DNA from: Drosophila persimilis
Lineage: Eukaryota > Arthropoda > Insecta > Diptera > Drosophilidae
Length of the DNA stretch: 64,000 nucleotides
Direction: 5' to 3'
NCBI RefSeq assembly: GCF_003286085.1
Contig: NW_020825399.1
Span: forward strand, 186,001 to 250,000
Shown: positions 1 through 10,638 of the stretch, piece after piece
Numbering within the stretch: the stretch's first letter is position 1
Layout: every line of letters starts with the position of its first letter
The notes under the pieces: model-generated
Databases searched by the model: none
Told to the model about the DNA's origin: nothing
The model's input: only the letters and a program-made list of their open reading frames with translations
Program-made: the position numbers and the translations under genes

Positions 1-304
1 TGAGCTGCAGAAATGCCATGCCTCATATTGCCAATAATTATAATTTTCTAACTCAAGTTGAAGCACCCTTAAAGTGCAACTTGAAAATACAAACCTCAAA
101 AAATATATATATATATAAAAAAAATTATATTGATACAATTTTAAAGAGAGAGAAAAAAAAAGGGTATATAGATATGTGTTTTTATGAAAAAGAAAATTTT
201 TAATAAATTTTTTTATTATTGGAAAGAATAAACGAATAGCAGAAAATTTAAAAAAAAAACCCCCCAACATTGTAGAAACCAATTTTTGAGAGAAAATCAT
301 CACC
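1..304 (+). repeat. LTR/leader fragment of mdg1/412-like element
   Basis: AT-rich non-coding sequence upstream of the first mdg1/412-like ORF. Bases 1-90 recur in inverted orientation at 12866-12955, downstream of a different coding fragment. Bases about 222-304 recur inverted at 5880-5939 and 7045-7083. This is most likely LTR end plus untranslated leader, but the window starts inside it and no LTR start or primer site can be placed. Confidence 0.5.
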
Positions 305-586
305 ATGGGTTGGTTCGGTTCTGACGATAGTCAGACCAAAGACAATACGGCCAATGTGGTCAATAATGTCAAAATAATAGACCACAGGGATGATCTCATT
401 GCACTCTGGTTATTACTTCTGATTTTAAACATTGTCAGTGTTTTACAATTCCTTTTAACATTGTATGTAAAACATAATAAGATAATTAAAAAGATATATA
501 TGAGTAGGGCAAACAATTTAGATAGAGTCAAAAAAAAATTGGTCTCAACGACCCCTAGGAGCATAATAGAGCTCGAATACATGTAA
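305..586 (+). CDS. small membrane ORF upstream of gag, mdg1/412-like element
   Basis: A 93-residue ORF starting MGWFGSDD. It has one strong hydrophobic segment at about residues 35-58 (ALWLLLLILNIVSVLQFLL) followed by a basic stretch. A near-identical 78-residue copy lies in the inverted arm at 5654-5890, so the reading frame is conserved in both copies. A short protein of this kind at the 5' end seems to belong to this element lineage; its function is not known to me. Near residue 77 this copy has an A-rich insertion absent from the inverted copy, which changes its C terminus. The ATG sits in a good context after a leader shared with the other arm. Confidence 0.55.
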   Translation: MGWFGSDDSQTKDNTANVVNNVKIIDHRDDLIALWLLLLILNIVSVLQFLLTLYVKHNKIIKKIYMSRANNLDRVKKKLVSTTPRSIIELEYM

Positions 587-645
587 ATGGGTACATTTCA
601 GGTAGAATTCCCGCCTTTAATATACTGTTACAAAGCCAAAATAAA

Positions 646-954
646 ATGTCTCGTAGAACAGCAGCAGCCATTAGGGCTACCCACGATAAAAATGAAAATT
701 TCGAATATAGAGCTAAAGCAATCTTAGCCGTATTCCCCAATCCAATTAGCATATACGAGTTCGAATACTCATATATGAACGAATATAATTTACCTTTTTC
801 ACCACTATTTCATTGTGATGCCACACAAAAGGGTATCGTATTATCAACCATACCCGGCATCCTCGTAAACAGCCAAATAATAGAAAATGAAATTCTAGGA
901 AGAATTGTGATTGCTAATGTTAGATTGTCTTCCAATCGGAATGGACAACATTAA
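646..954 (+). CDS. short ORF of unknown function, mdg1/412-like element
   Basis: A 102-residue ORF starting MSRRTAAAIRATHD. It is repeated with nearly the same protein sequence in the inverted arm (5261-5566, minus), which argues that it was a translated part of the element rather than chance. It lies between the small membrane ORF and gag. No domain is recognised. The two copies differ at their ends: here the frame stops 10 bases before the gag ATG at 964, while in the other arm it runs on in a different frame. Confidence 0.4.
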   Translation: MSRRTAAAIRATHDKNENFEYRAKAILAVFPNPISIYEFEYSYMNEYNLPFSPLFHCDATQKGIVLSTIPGILVNSQIIENEILGRIVIANVRLSSNRNGQH

Positions 955-963
955 AAAACACAT

Positions 964-2222
964 ATGGACTGGCTTACGATCTGCGATAAAATTTGCACTC
1001 TAAGAGCAGAATTCGATAAGTCATATAAATGCTTAACGCAGAACAGACCTACTCAAAATAGTACGGTCATTAAACATACAACTAATTTGGTAAACAAATA
1101 TAATGAGCTCAGAGAACTTTTTCTAGAGAACAAACAAAGACTTACTGATATACATTGGTTTCAAGTTACAGACGTCTTCAAACGTCTAAGGGAACGATTA
1201 GTATTCGTTAGAGAAAAATTCAATCTAGACATACACATACCAAATCTTCTAAACACAGCTGCGACATATATACCAGCTGTAGAATCGGAATCAAGGCCAA
1301 TAAGTCCCAGGCCCCCGAATGTAAAAAATATTATCATCATATCGGAAGACGATTCTCGATCAAATAGATCGAACCATCCGGTAAACGACGACAAACCGTC
1401 GACTAGTTCAGCAAACAGCGTGGTTGGGCAAGAACCAACCACAATGGCAGACGAAACAATTGCCCAACGGGCATATATCAAAGATATTAATGGACAGAAA
1501 CTCCATTTACAAAGATTCATTACGGCAGTCAAATTGGTCAATCTAACGAAAGGACCATACGAAAATTTAGCTATAGACGTAATTAAATCAAAAGTAATAG
1601 GAACTACATTGAATAAAATACAAGATGAAACCACCATTAACGCAATAATAAAGAAATAAAGGCTAAAATGGCAAAAGTATGCCAAAAAGGCAAAACAGCC
1701 GACCAATTCACAGCAGAGATTGATGATATGAGAAAACTTCTAGAAGCATCATACATTGATGAGGGTTTGCCAGCGGAACACGCCGATAAGTTCAGCTGCA
1801 AAGAGGCCATTAGTACAATGGTTAAAAATTGCGAGCACGGCAGACTAAAAACAATACTAGAAGCAGGCACATTCCCAACAATGAATGATGCCGTAGCAAA
1901 ATATATACAGTGTAGTACAGAGATGACTGGTAGTGCAAGTTCAATATTGTACACCAGACAGGGACAAGTCTACCGCGGTAGTAACTTTCGAGGTAACTAT
2001 CGTGGTAGAGGAAATGGTTGTGGTTACAACCACAACTATATTTACAACAACAATAATTATAATAACAATAAAGGTCGTGTTGGCTATAGGGGAAATAACC
2101 GTAACGGTGGAACCTATAACAACCAAAGATACAATAGCAATGGAAACACACGACAGAACAATGTTCGTGTTACCCAGACAGCTTCGGGAAACTCCCAAGA
2201 TCCTTTAGATACACTAAATTAA
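964..2222 (+). pseudogene. gag of mdg1/412-like element, frame broken
   Basis: Gag-like capsid protein in two consecutive frames, 964-1659 and 1668-2222. The N-terminal part is helical. The C-terminal part (after about 1960) is rich in R, G, N and Y (RGNYRGRGNG type) instead of zinc knuckles, as in mdg1/412 relatives. Compared with the inverted copy, 37 bases are missing at about 1656, which puts a stop after IIKK and shifts the frame. A further 21 bases are missing in frame near 1485. The inverted copy has its own, different deletion (near 4853), so neither arm is the parent of the other in its present form. Confidence 0.75.
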
Positions 2223-2266
2223 AAAATCCAGCGGTTCACACAATCAACCTCAATCTCAATATATTC

Positions 2267-2659
2267 GTGGCATTCCTCAATTCTAAAACAGGAAAACAAC
2301 TTACATTCCTTATAGATACAGGTGCCAATATATCACTATTAAAAGAAAATTCAGATGTCTTTAACGACATTCAAACAAAAAATAAAATAGATATTCAAGG
2401 AATAGGGGAAGGTATAATAACATCCCAAGGCCTTGCCCTAATAGAGCTACAGACAGATAAGTACATAATTCCACACAATTCCCATTTAGTTAATCAGAAT
2501 CTTGCAATTCCGTGTGATATAATAATAGGCATTGATTTCATAAAAGAATTAAACTGCCTAATAGACTTAAAACCTGCAGAGGATTGGTTAATAATACGAC
2601 CAAATAATATAAAATATATATTCTTCTACGAGCAAGATCACAAGTTGTCAGAAAAATAG
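2267..2659 (+). pseudogene. aspartic protease domain, mdg1/412-like pol
   Basis: 130 residues containing the retroviral-type protease motif FLIDTGANISLL (catalytic D in DTGA) near residue 18, and a second conserved patch IIIGIDFIKEL near residue 89. It is separated from gag by a stop at 2220 and from the RT by a stop-containing linker (2660-2960) in which pol sequence is still readable. This is the N-terminal part of a Ty3/gypsy pol. Confidence 0.75.
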
Positions 2660-2960
2660 AATTAACGTCCGATATAGAAACCATATTAATCCCAAACCAG
2701 GAAATTCCACCTGGTATTTATGTAGCAAATACAATAACTTCAAAAAATAATACATTTGTCCGATTGCTGAATACAACCAGTACCAACCAATTAGTACATA
2801 TAAATAACATACAATATGAATCACTTTCGAATTAGCTGAATTAAGCAAACATTTCCCAGTACAATTCAAGAAGCAATTAACTAAACTATGCACCAATTTT
2901 AGTGACGTATTCGGGCTTGAAACCGAATCAATCACAAGAAATAATTTTTATAAACAGAAA

Positions 2961-4368
2961 TTGAGATTGAGGGATGACGAACCTATATATATAAAGAACT
3001 ATCGAAGCCCGCATAGCCAAGTTGAGGAAATTAAAAAACAAGTAGGAAAATTAATCAACGACAATATTGTCGAACCATCCGGTTCAGAATACAACAGCCC
3101 ACTTCTACTTGTCCCAAAGAAAGCCCTTCCGGGTTCAGAACAAAAGAAATGGCGATTAGTAGTTGACTATCGTCAAATAAACAAAAAACTCCTGGCCGAC
3201 AAATTTCCACTACCTAGAATTGATGACATTTTGGATCAACTAGGTAGAGCAAAGTATTTCTCATGCCTTGACTTAATGTCAGGTTTTCATCAAATCGAAC
3301 TAGAAGAAAGTTCGCGAAATATAAAGTCTTTTTCAACGAGCAATGGCACATATCGCTTCACGCGACTACCATTTGGTTTAAAAATAGCGCCGAATTCATT
3401 TCAAAGAATGATGACTATAGCATTCTCTGGACTTGAAGCTTCGCAAGCCCTCCTGTATATGCTTAAAAACTTAACAGATATTTTTGAGATATGTAGGAAA
3501 CACAACCTAAAATTACATCCACAAAAATGTTCATTTTTTATGCATGAAGTGACCTTTCTTGGTCATAAATGCACAGATAAAGGAATCTTGCCAGATGACA
3601 AGAAATATGACGTCATCAAAAACTATCCAGTCCCACATGAAGCGGACAGCGCTAGACGATTTATTGCATTTTGCAATTATTATAGACGTTTTATTAAAAA
3701 CTTCGCCGACTATTCCCGGCACATAACTAGATTATGTAAAAATAATGTCCCCTTTGAGTGGTCAACTGAATGTCAAAATGCATTCCAATATTTAAAAGAT
3801 AAACTTATGGAACCCACTCTGTTACAGTACCCAGATTTTCAGAAAGAATTTTGCATAATCACCGATGCTAGTAAACAAGCATGTGGAGCGGTTTTAACTC
3901 AAAACCATAACGGACTCCAACTCCCATTAGCATATGCATCAATCACGTTCATTCACAAAAGGTGAAAGTAACAAAAGTACTACAGGACAGGAATTAGCAG
4001 CAATTCGTTGGGCTATTACCCATTTTCGACCATATATCTATGGTAAACACTTTACAGTAAAAACGGATCACAGACCACTAACATACCTATTTTCAATGGT
4101 CAATCCCAGATCAAAACTCACACGCATGCGGCTCGAATTAGAAGAATACGACTTTACAGTCGAGTATCTAAAGGGTAAAGATAATCATGTAGCAGATGCG
4201 TTATCAAGAATAACCATCACAGATCTGAAAAACATACAAAAAACGAATAAAGTCCTGAAAGTCACTACCAGGCAACAGAGTAGACAGAAAGCCTGCGCAG
4301 GAAAAGAACAAATAGAATTGCCTAGGCAATCTCTAACAAAAGCTTCAAAGCCAAAGCAACGTATATGA
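2961..4368 (+). pseudogene. reverse transcriptase and RNase H, mdg1/412-like pol, catalytic box deleted
   Basis: Two frames, 2961-3965 (RT) and 3934-4368 (RNase H), joined by a frameshift near 3960. RT motifs are clear: WRLVVDYRQINKK, FPLPRIDDIL, FSCLDLMSGFHQI and RLPFGLKIAPNSFQRMM. The sequence around 3456-3464 jumps from LLYM straight to LKNL, so the two catalytic aspartates of the YxDD box and about a dozen residues are absent. The RNase H part has TDASKQACGAVL, the SRSFTKGESNKS segment, DHRPLTYLF and NHVADALSR. Similarity to 412/mdg1 is strong over the whole length. No integrase follows, because the inverted gag arm begins at 4393. Confidence 0.85.
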
Positions 4369-4392
4369 AGTCATCAACAATGACGAAGTACG

Positions 4393-5939
4393 TATTGTTT
4401 TTAGTCTGCCGTGCTCGCAATTTTTAACCATTGTACTAATGGCCTCTTTGCAGCTGAACTTATCGGCGTGTTCCGCTGGCAAACCCTCATCAATGTATGA
4501 TGCTTCTAGAAGTTTTCTCATATCATCAATCTCTGTTGTGAATTGGGCGGCTGTTTTGCCTTTTTGGCATATTTTTGCCATTTTAGCCTTTATAACATCT
4601 GATGACTCTCCGACAATAGTGTCTTGCAATTTCTTTATTATTGCGTTAATGGTGGTTTCATCTTGTATTTTATTCAATGTAGTTCCTATTACTTTTGATT
4701 TAAATACTTCTATAGCTAAATTTTCGTATGGTCCTTTCGTTAGATTGACCAATTTGACTGCCGTAATGAATCTTTGTAAATGGAGTTTCTGTCCATTAAA
4801 TTCCGGAATGGCGTGCGAAATATCTTTAATATATATGCCCGTTGGGCAAGTGCTGAACAAGTCGACGGTTTGTCGTCGTTTACCGGATGGTTCGATCTAT
4901 TTGATCGAGAATCGTCTTCCGATATGATGATAATATTTTTTACATTCGGGGGCCTGGGACTTATTGGCCTTGATTCCGATTCTACAGCTGGTATATATGT
5001 CGCAGCTGTGTTTAGAAGATTTGGTATGTGTATGTCTAGATTGAATTTTTCTCTAACGAATACTAATCGTTCCCTTAGACGTTTGAAGACGTCTGTAACT
5101 TGAAACCAATGTATATCAGTAAGTCTTTGTTTGTTCTCTAGAAAAAGTTCTCTGACCTCATTATATTAGTTTACCAAATTAGTTGTATGTTTAATGACCG
5201 TACTATTTTGAGTAGGTCTGTTCTGCGTTAAGCATTTATATGACTTATCGAATTCTGCTCTTAGAGTGCAAATTTTATCGCAGACAATCTAACATTAGCA
5301 ATCACAATTCTTCCTAGAATTTCATTTTCTATTATTTGGGTTTTTACGAGGATGCCGGGTATGGTTGATAATACGATACCCTTTTGTGTGGCATCACAAT
5401 GAATTAGTGGTGAAAAAGGTAAATTATATTCGTTCATATATGAGTATTCGAACTCGTATATGCTAATTGGATTGGGGAATACGGCTAAGATTGCTTTAGC
5501 TCTATATTCGAAATTTTCATTTTTATCGTGGGTAGCCCTAATGGCTGCTGCTGTTCTACGAGACATTTTATTTTGGCTTTGTAACAGTATATTAAAGGCG
5601 GGAATTCTACCTGAAATGTACCCATGTACATGTATTCGAGCTCTATTATGCTCCTAGGGGTCGTTGACTCTATCTAAATTGTTTGCCCTACTCATATATA
5701 TCTTTTTAATTATCTTATTATGTTTTACATACAATGTTAAAAGGAATTGTAAAACACTGACAATGGTTAAAATCAGAAGTAATAACCAGAGTGCATTGAG
5801 ATCATCCCTGTGGTCTATTATTTTGACATTATTGACCACATTGGCCGTATTGTCTTTGGTCTGACTATCGTCAGAACCGAACCAACCCATGGTGATGATT
5901 TTCTCTCAAAAATTGGTTTCTACAATGTTGGGGGGTTTT
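4393..5939 (-). pseudogene. inverted gag arm of mdg1/412-like element
   Basis: Minus-strand copy of the region 241-1855: leader (5890-5939), small membrane ORF (5654-5890), unknown ORF (5261-5566) and gag (4345-4860 and upstream). The gag frame here keeps the segment missing at 1656 in the plus copy and carries SHAIPEF where the plus copy has a 21-base gap. It lacks about 45 bases after DKPST, near 4853, which breaks the frame. Homology stops abruptly at about 4393 in the middle of gag. The leader is split by a DINE insertion at 5940-7044 and continues at 7045-7083. Confidence 0.85.
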
Positions 5940-7044
5940 TATACCCGATACTCAAAATGAGTATTGGGGTATATTAGATTTGTGGTAAAAGTGGATGTGT
6001 GTAACGTCCAGAAGGAATCGTTTCCGACCCCATAAAGTATATATATTCTTGATCAGCATCAATAGCCGAGTCGATTGAGCCCTGTCTGTCTGTCCGTCCG
6101 TCCGTCTGTCCGTCTGTCCGTCCCCTTCAGCGCCTAATGCTCAAAGACTATAAGAGCTAGAGCAACGATGTTTTGGATCCAGACTTCTGTGATATGTCAC
6201 TGCTCCAAAAATATTTCAAAACTTTGCCCCGCCCACTTTCGCCCCCATAAAGGGCGAAAATCTGTGGCATCCACAATTTCGACGATACGAGAAAACTAAA
6301 AACGCAGAATCGTAGAAGATGACTATATCTTCTAGAGTGCAAAATCTGAACCAGATCGTATAATTATTACAGCCAGAATCACGAAAACAATTTCACTTTT
6401 TCTCGCTCTGTCTCACTCTAACACACAGGTTTCATGGTCGGTTTTGCCAATTGCAAAATATGAGTTCAAGGATCTCAGAACCTATAAAAGCCAGAGCAAC
6501 CAAATTTGGTATCCACACTCCTGTGATATCGGACCTTGACCGTTTCCTGTCCAAATTTCGCCACACCCCCTTCCGCCCCCTCAAAGGACGAAAATCTGAG
6601 GCAACCACAAATCTCAGAGACTATTAAGGCTAGAGTAACCAAATTTGGTACACACACTCCTTTAAGATGTCACTATAAAACGTATATCTCAGAATTTCGC
6701 CCCACCCCCATCCGCCCCCACAAAGGACGAAAATCTGTTGCATCCACAATATTGCAGATTTGAGAAAACTAAAAACGCAGAATCATAGATAATGACCATA
6801 TCTATTAGATTGCTGAATCTGGATCAGATCAGATAATTTTTGTAGCCAAAAGGAACAAATCAATTTGCATTGGCTACGCAGCGCCCGACGTCACGCTCAG
6901 ACTGATTTTCTGTCTCTCTCGCACGCACTCTTTGTCATGTCGTTAAATATTAGCGGCGTCTGCCGGAGGAGAGCCATACTGACTTAGTATCGGGTATAAC
7001 CGTAGAGTTGCGGTGTCCGCAGCAACTCACAACGTTCCCCCTCG
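5940..7044 (+). mobile_element. DINE-1/ISY-type helentron, copy A
   Basis: Starts TATACCCGATACTCAAAATG and ends with the hairpin GTTGCGGTGTCCGCAGCAAC followed by TCACAACGTTCCCCCTCG. The outer 5' sequence TATACCCGATACT recurs inverted about 50 bases before the 3' end (AGTATCGGGTATA at about 6986), the subterminal repeat layout of helentrons. A TGTC/CGTC-rich patch lies at about 6085-6122. It sits in the T-run of the inverted mdg1-like leader, which resumes right after it. No protein is encoded, so it is non-autonomous. Confidence 0.9.
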
Positions 7045-7425
7045 TTTTTTTTAAATTATCTGCTATTCGTTTATTCTTTTGAATAATGCCATGTTGAGGT
7101 TTTAAAAGAGTCACTCAGCACGACCGAAAAAAACACCCTGTATACGTATAAACGTGGGAACCGAAAGCAAAGGGTTTGCGAGCTGTCCGATTCCGCTTTG
7201 TACTCCGCTTGTGTGTATTAGTGAGTTCGCTGCACTGCACTGACCGAATTGTCGCGACAGAGAAATTAATAGCCAGCAATGCGTGTATGTAGGTGTATGT
7301 AAGTATGTTTTAGCACCGAATTGTGCTTAACCGCCGAAAATTTGTTAAGGCTAACGAATGTCGATCGCGAATGATAATTAATTGACACTGCAACTCAGAG
7401 ATCACGTCGGGGTCACCAACTTTTA
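7045..7425 (-). repeat. leader remnants: mdg1-like leader end, unassigned DNA and BEL leader with primer site
   Basis: Bases 7045-7083 continue the inverted mdg1-like leader. Bases 7084-7274 match nothing else in the window. Bases 7275-7425 match 35424-35571 and represent the untranslated leader of the outer BEL family, including an 18-base primer-binding-site candidate at 7401-7418 (minus strand TGGTGACCCCGACGTGAT). The leader therefore follows the LTR at 7426-7574 in the minus direction. Confidence 0.6.
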
Positions 7426-7574
7426 TGTGGAGCGTTTAGCAGGGCAAGCAAGCGCAAAGCTTTAACAAACAAATGAGTGACATAGACATAAGTAACAAAC
7501 AAAATAAGCGGCTGAGGGCCAAGAATTAGGTGCTATTTGGTAAGCAGCTAATCGGCTGGGTTCTGCTCCGAACA
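7426..7574 (-). repeat. outer BEL/Pao LTR, internally deleted
   Basis: Minus-strand LTR starting TGTTCGGAGC at 7574 and ending CTCCACA at 7426. Compared with the full copy at 35572-35938 (367 bp) it lacks about 218 bp. The break is at a GAG shared by both edges, typical of deletion between short direct repeats. The pol ORF of the same element terminates inside this LTR (residues CSEQNPAD). A primer site and leader follow it on the far side, so it also stood as 5' LTR of a neighbouring copy. Confidence 0.75.
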
Positions 7575-9296
7575 TTCACCCCCCGTTGGAAGGCAAAGGC
7601 TTTCAACAGATCCATCCTGAAGGGGCAGAACCGCTATTTTTCCAATGGCCCTCTTGAAAGGGCCTCTTTGAGTGCGGATGCCGGCTACCCTGATGGTTCC
7701 ATCTTTTCCTGGGATGTCGCTCTCAATGCGGTCAAGCGGCCACCTTAATGGTGGCAGCGTTTCCTCCTTCATCATGACTAGCGCTCCTAGCTTGATGTTT
7801 GGAGACGATGACCGCCACTTGCTCCGCTCCTGAAGAATCGAAAGATACGCCGTGCTCCATTTTCTCCAAAACGCCTGCTTCATTTGACACAGCCGCTGCC
7901 ATCGACTAAGTAGGTTGACCCGGAGATGCGTCACATCTGGCTCGTCGAATGCAGCTTTCGGTGCTCCATTGAGAAAGTCATCGGGACTTTCTGTAATTGC
8001 ACAAAGCGGACGGGAATTTAACAAAGCAGAGATTTCACAAGCCAAGGTCTGAATTTCATCAAGAGTAAAAATGTAGGTCCCGACGATGCGATGAAAATGA
8101 TATTTAGCTTCTTTAACAGCCGCCTCCCACAAACCCCCAAAATGTGGTGAGCGAGGGGGGATGAATTTCCAATCGATTCCACTAGAAACGCAGAGATGTG
8201 ACACAGCCGACGTATGAGGATCGCTGAGGAACATTTGACGAAGCTCCAAAAGCTCATTTTTTGCACCTACAAAATTTGTTGCGTTGTCTGACCAAACGAT
8301 TCGAGGTTTGGGACGTAGACTTATAAAACGCCTTAATGCTGCCAGAAAGGATTCTGTAGATAGATCCCGAACGACTTCCAAATGAGTTGCTTTGGTGCTA
8401 AAGCATACGAAAACAGCGATGTAACATTTGATAGGAGGCCTGCTTCTGACTTCCGACTTGTGATAAAAGGGTCCGCAAAAATCAACGCCCATTGTGTGGA
8501 ATGCTGGATTAGTCCTTCCCATGATATGTTCCCTCAGCACTGGCTTCAAACGAAAACATCTAACACATTTGCGAATGATTCCCGCAACATATTTGCGTCC
8601 ACCAATAGGCCAGAATTTTTGCCGAAGCAATCCGAGCAATCCTTGAGCTCCTGCGTGGAGAAACCTTTCGTTAAAGAAGATAATAATAGATACAGTGACA
8701 GGATGTCCCTTAGGAAGCAGGATCGGGTGCTTCGCGTCGTAGTCCAATTCGGCATTTTTGAGGCGGCCTCCAACCCGCAGCAATGCAAAGCTATCCAGAA
8801 TTGGATTCAGTGAGGCCATCGTGCTTTTTGGCCTGTTTGCTGGCAAGGGCCCTTATCTCTTCCGAAAATTGTTACTGCTGTATTGCCCTTATGAGCAAAT
8901 GCGTACCATTTTTGATGTCGATTACGGTAAGTTGACCCTTCGACCGCGCTATGCCTTTGTCCTTGAGAATGTAGAATCGATATATGTAAGCAAAGACGCG
9001 CTGTATGGATCCGAATGAGTTTTGAAATTTGCAATCGTACGATACATCCCTTTCGATTGAAACAACCAATGCTGCATGACGACGTTCTGGTACATCGGTC
9101 GGCAATTGAAAGCCTGTAGGCCACTCTGAGCTCTCAAGACGTAAGAATGGTGGTCCAGAGATCCAAAGGCTGTTATCCATTAGTTCAGCGGGCGTGGATC
9201 CACATGATATGATGTCGGCCGGATTCAACTTTGTGGGCACGTGATGCCAAGTCATTCCAGCGGTGAGCTCCTGAATCCGCTGAACTCGATTAGAAA
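7548..9296 (-). pseudogene. integrase and C-terminal pol of outer BEL/Pao element
   Basis: Minus-strand pol continuing from 10350-10638 across the DINE insertion. The upper ORF (to 8872) has the RNase H tail (HVPTKLNPAD) and ends at a TAA at 8872. The lower one (7548-8846) has the zinc-binding segment (CVRCFRLKPVL) and the integrase triad in MGVDFCGPF, WSDNATNFVG and GLWEAAVKEAK, followed by the BEL-specific C-terminal domain. It ends in CSEQNPAD, read from the LTR. There is a stop plus frameshift between 8846 and 8872. The rest of this element is at 32822-35571, separated by the gypsy nest. Confidence 0.85.
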
Positions 9297-10349
9297 CGAG
9301 GGGGAACGTTGTGAGTTGCTGCGGACACCGCAACTCTACAGTTATACCCGATACTAAGTCAGTATGGCTCTCCTCCGGCAGACGCCGCTAATATTAAACG
9401 ACACGACAAAGAGTGCGTGCGAGAGAGACAGAAAATCAGTCTGAGCGTGACGTCGGGCGCTGCGTAGCCACTGCAAATTGATTTGTTCCTTTTGGCTATA
9501 AAAATGACCTGATCTGATCCAGATTCAGCAATCTGATAGATATGGTCATTATCTATGATTCTGCGTTTTTAGTTTTCTCAAATCTGCAATATTTTGGATG
9601 CAACTGATTTTCGTGGGGGCGGAAGGGGGTGGGGCGAAATTTTGAGATATACGTTTTATAGTGAGATCTAACAGGAGTGCGGATACTAAATTTGGTTACT
9701 CTAGCTTTAATAGTCTCTGAGATTTGTGAATATCCCCAGATTTGCATCCTTTGCGGGGGCGGAAGGGGGTGTGGCGAAATTTTGAAACAAACTCGTCTCG
9801 GTCCGATATATTAGGAGTGTGGATACCAAATTTGGTTGCTCTAGCTTTTATAGTCTCTGAGATCTAGGCGCTAATGTTTTACTCTAAGCAGAGCCGCCTA
9901 TGCTACGTGTGTGTTAGAGAGAGACAGGGCGAGAAAAAATGAAATTGTTTTCTTGATGCTGGATCCAATTCAGATTCCGCAGTCTAAAAGATATGGTCAT
10001 TCTCTACGATTCTGCGTTTTTGGTTTATCTTTAAAATTGTGGATGCCACAGATTTTCGCCCTTTGAGGGGGCGGTAGTGGGCGGGGCAAAGTTTTGAAAT
10101 ATTTTTGTAGCAGTGACATATCACAGAAGTCTGGATCCAAAACATCGTTGCTCTAGCTCTTATAGTCTTTGAGCACTAGGCGCTGAAGGGGACGGACAGA
10201 CAGACATGGCTCAATCGACTCGGCTATTGATGCTGATCAAGAATATATATACTTTATGGGGTCGGAAACGATTCCTTCTGGACGTTACACACATCCACTT
10301 TTACCACAAATCTAATATACCCCAATACTCATTTTGAGTATCGGGTATA
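9297..10349 (-). mobile_element. DINE-1/ISY-type helentron, copy B
   Basis: Complete minus-strand copy: 3' end CGAGGGGGAACG at 9297, 5' end CGGGTATA at 10349. It interrupts the RNase H domain of the outer BEL pol between codons for NIFV and SNRV, with a T on both sides, as expected of helitron-class insertion without a target duplication. It is about 1.05 kb and colinear with copies A, C and D. Confidence 0.9.
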
Positions 10350-10638
10350 ACAAATATATTAAAATTCAATGGTGATTCTCGAATCCAGGTAAGGGCTATG
10401 GACGAATCCGACCAGCAATATATTTGGCATGGAGCTGATAATCCCTTAACTATGGTGGACACTAGTTCGGCTAATACGAGGGCAGCGGATAGCTCAAGCT
10501 TGGGGATAGTCATACTTTTCAAGGGCGCGACTCTGGATTTAGAGCTTAAGAGATGAGTTTGCACAATGCCAAGAGCTTCCGAACGCATGTATACACAGGC
10601 GCCATATGCTGCTTGGCTCGCATCACAAAACGCGTGCA
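10350..10638 (-). pseudogene. RNase H fragment of outer BEL/Pao pol
   Basis: Encodes HAFCDASQAAYGACVYMRSE and WSDSSIALTWIRE on the minus strand, the BEL RNase H domain with its catalytic D residues. The left edge is the DINE insertion. The right edge is a gypsy LTR at 10639, preceded by TGCA. The preceding codons of the same protein (ending KLEM) are found at 32822 and beyond, so this fragment and 32822-35571 were one gene before the gypsy insertion. Confidence 0.85.

Noticed and set aside
1161-1706. 181-codon antisense frame opposite mdg1-like gag
   Set aside because: The sense strand carries the conserved gag. The antisense frame has no recognisable domain and is hydrophobic only by codon complement.
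6085-6122. Tandem TGTC/CGTC repeats
   Set aside because: A short internal microsatellite of the DINE family, also present in copies C and D. There are no spacers, so it is not a CRISPR-like array.
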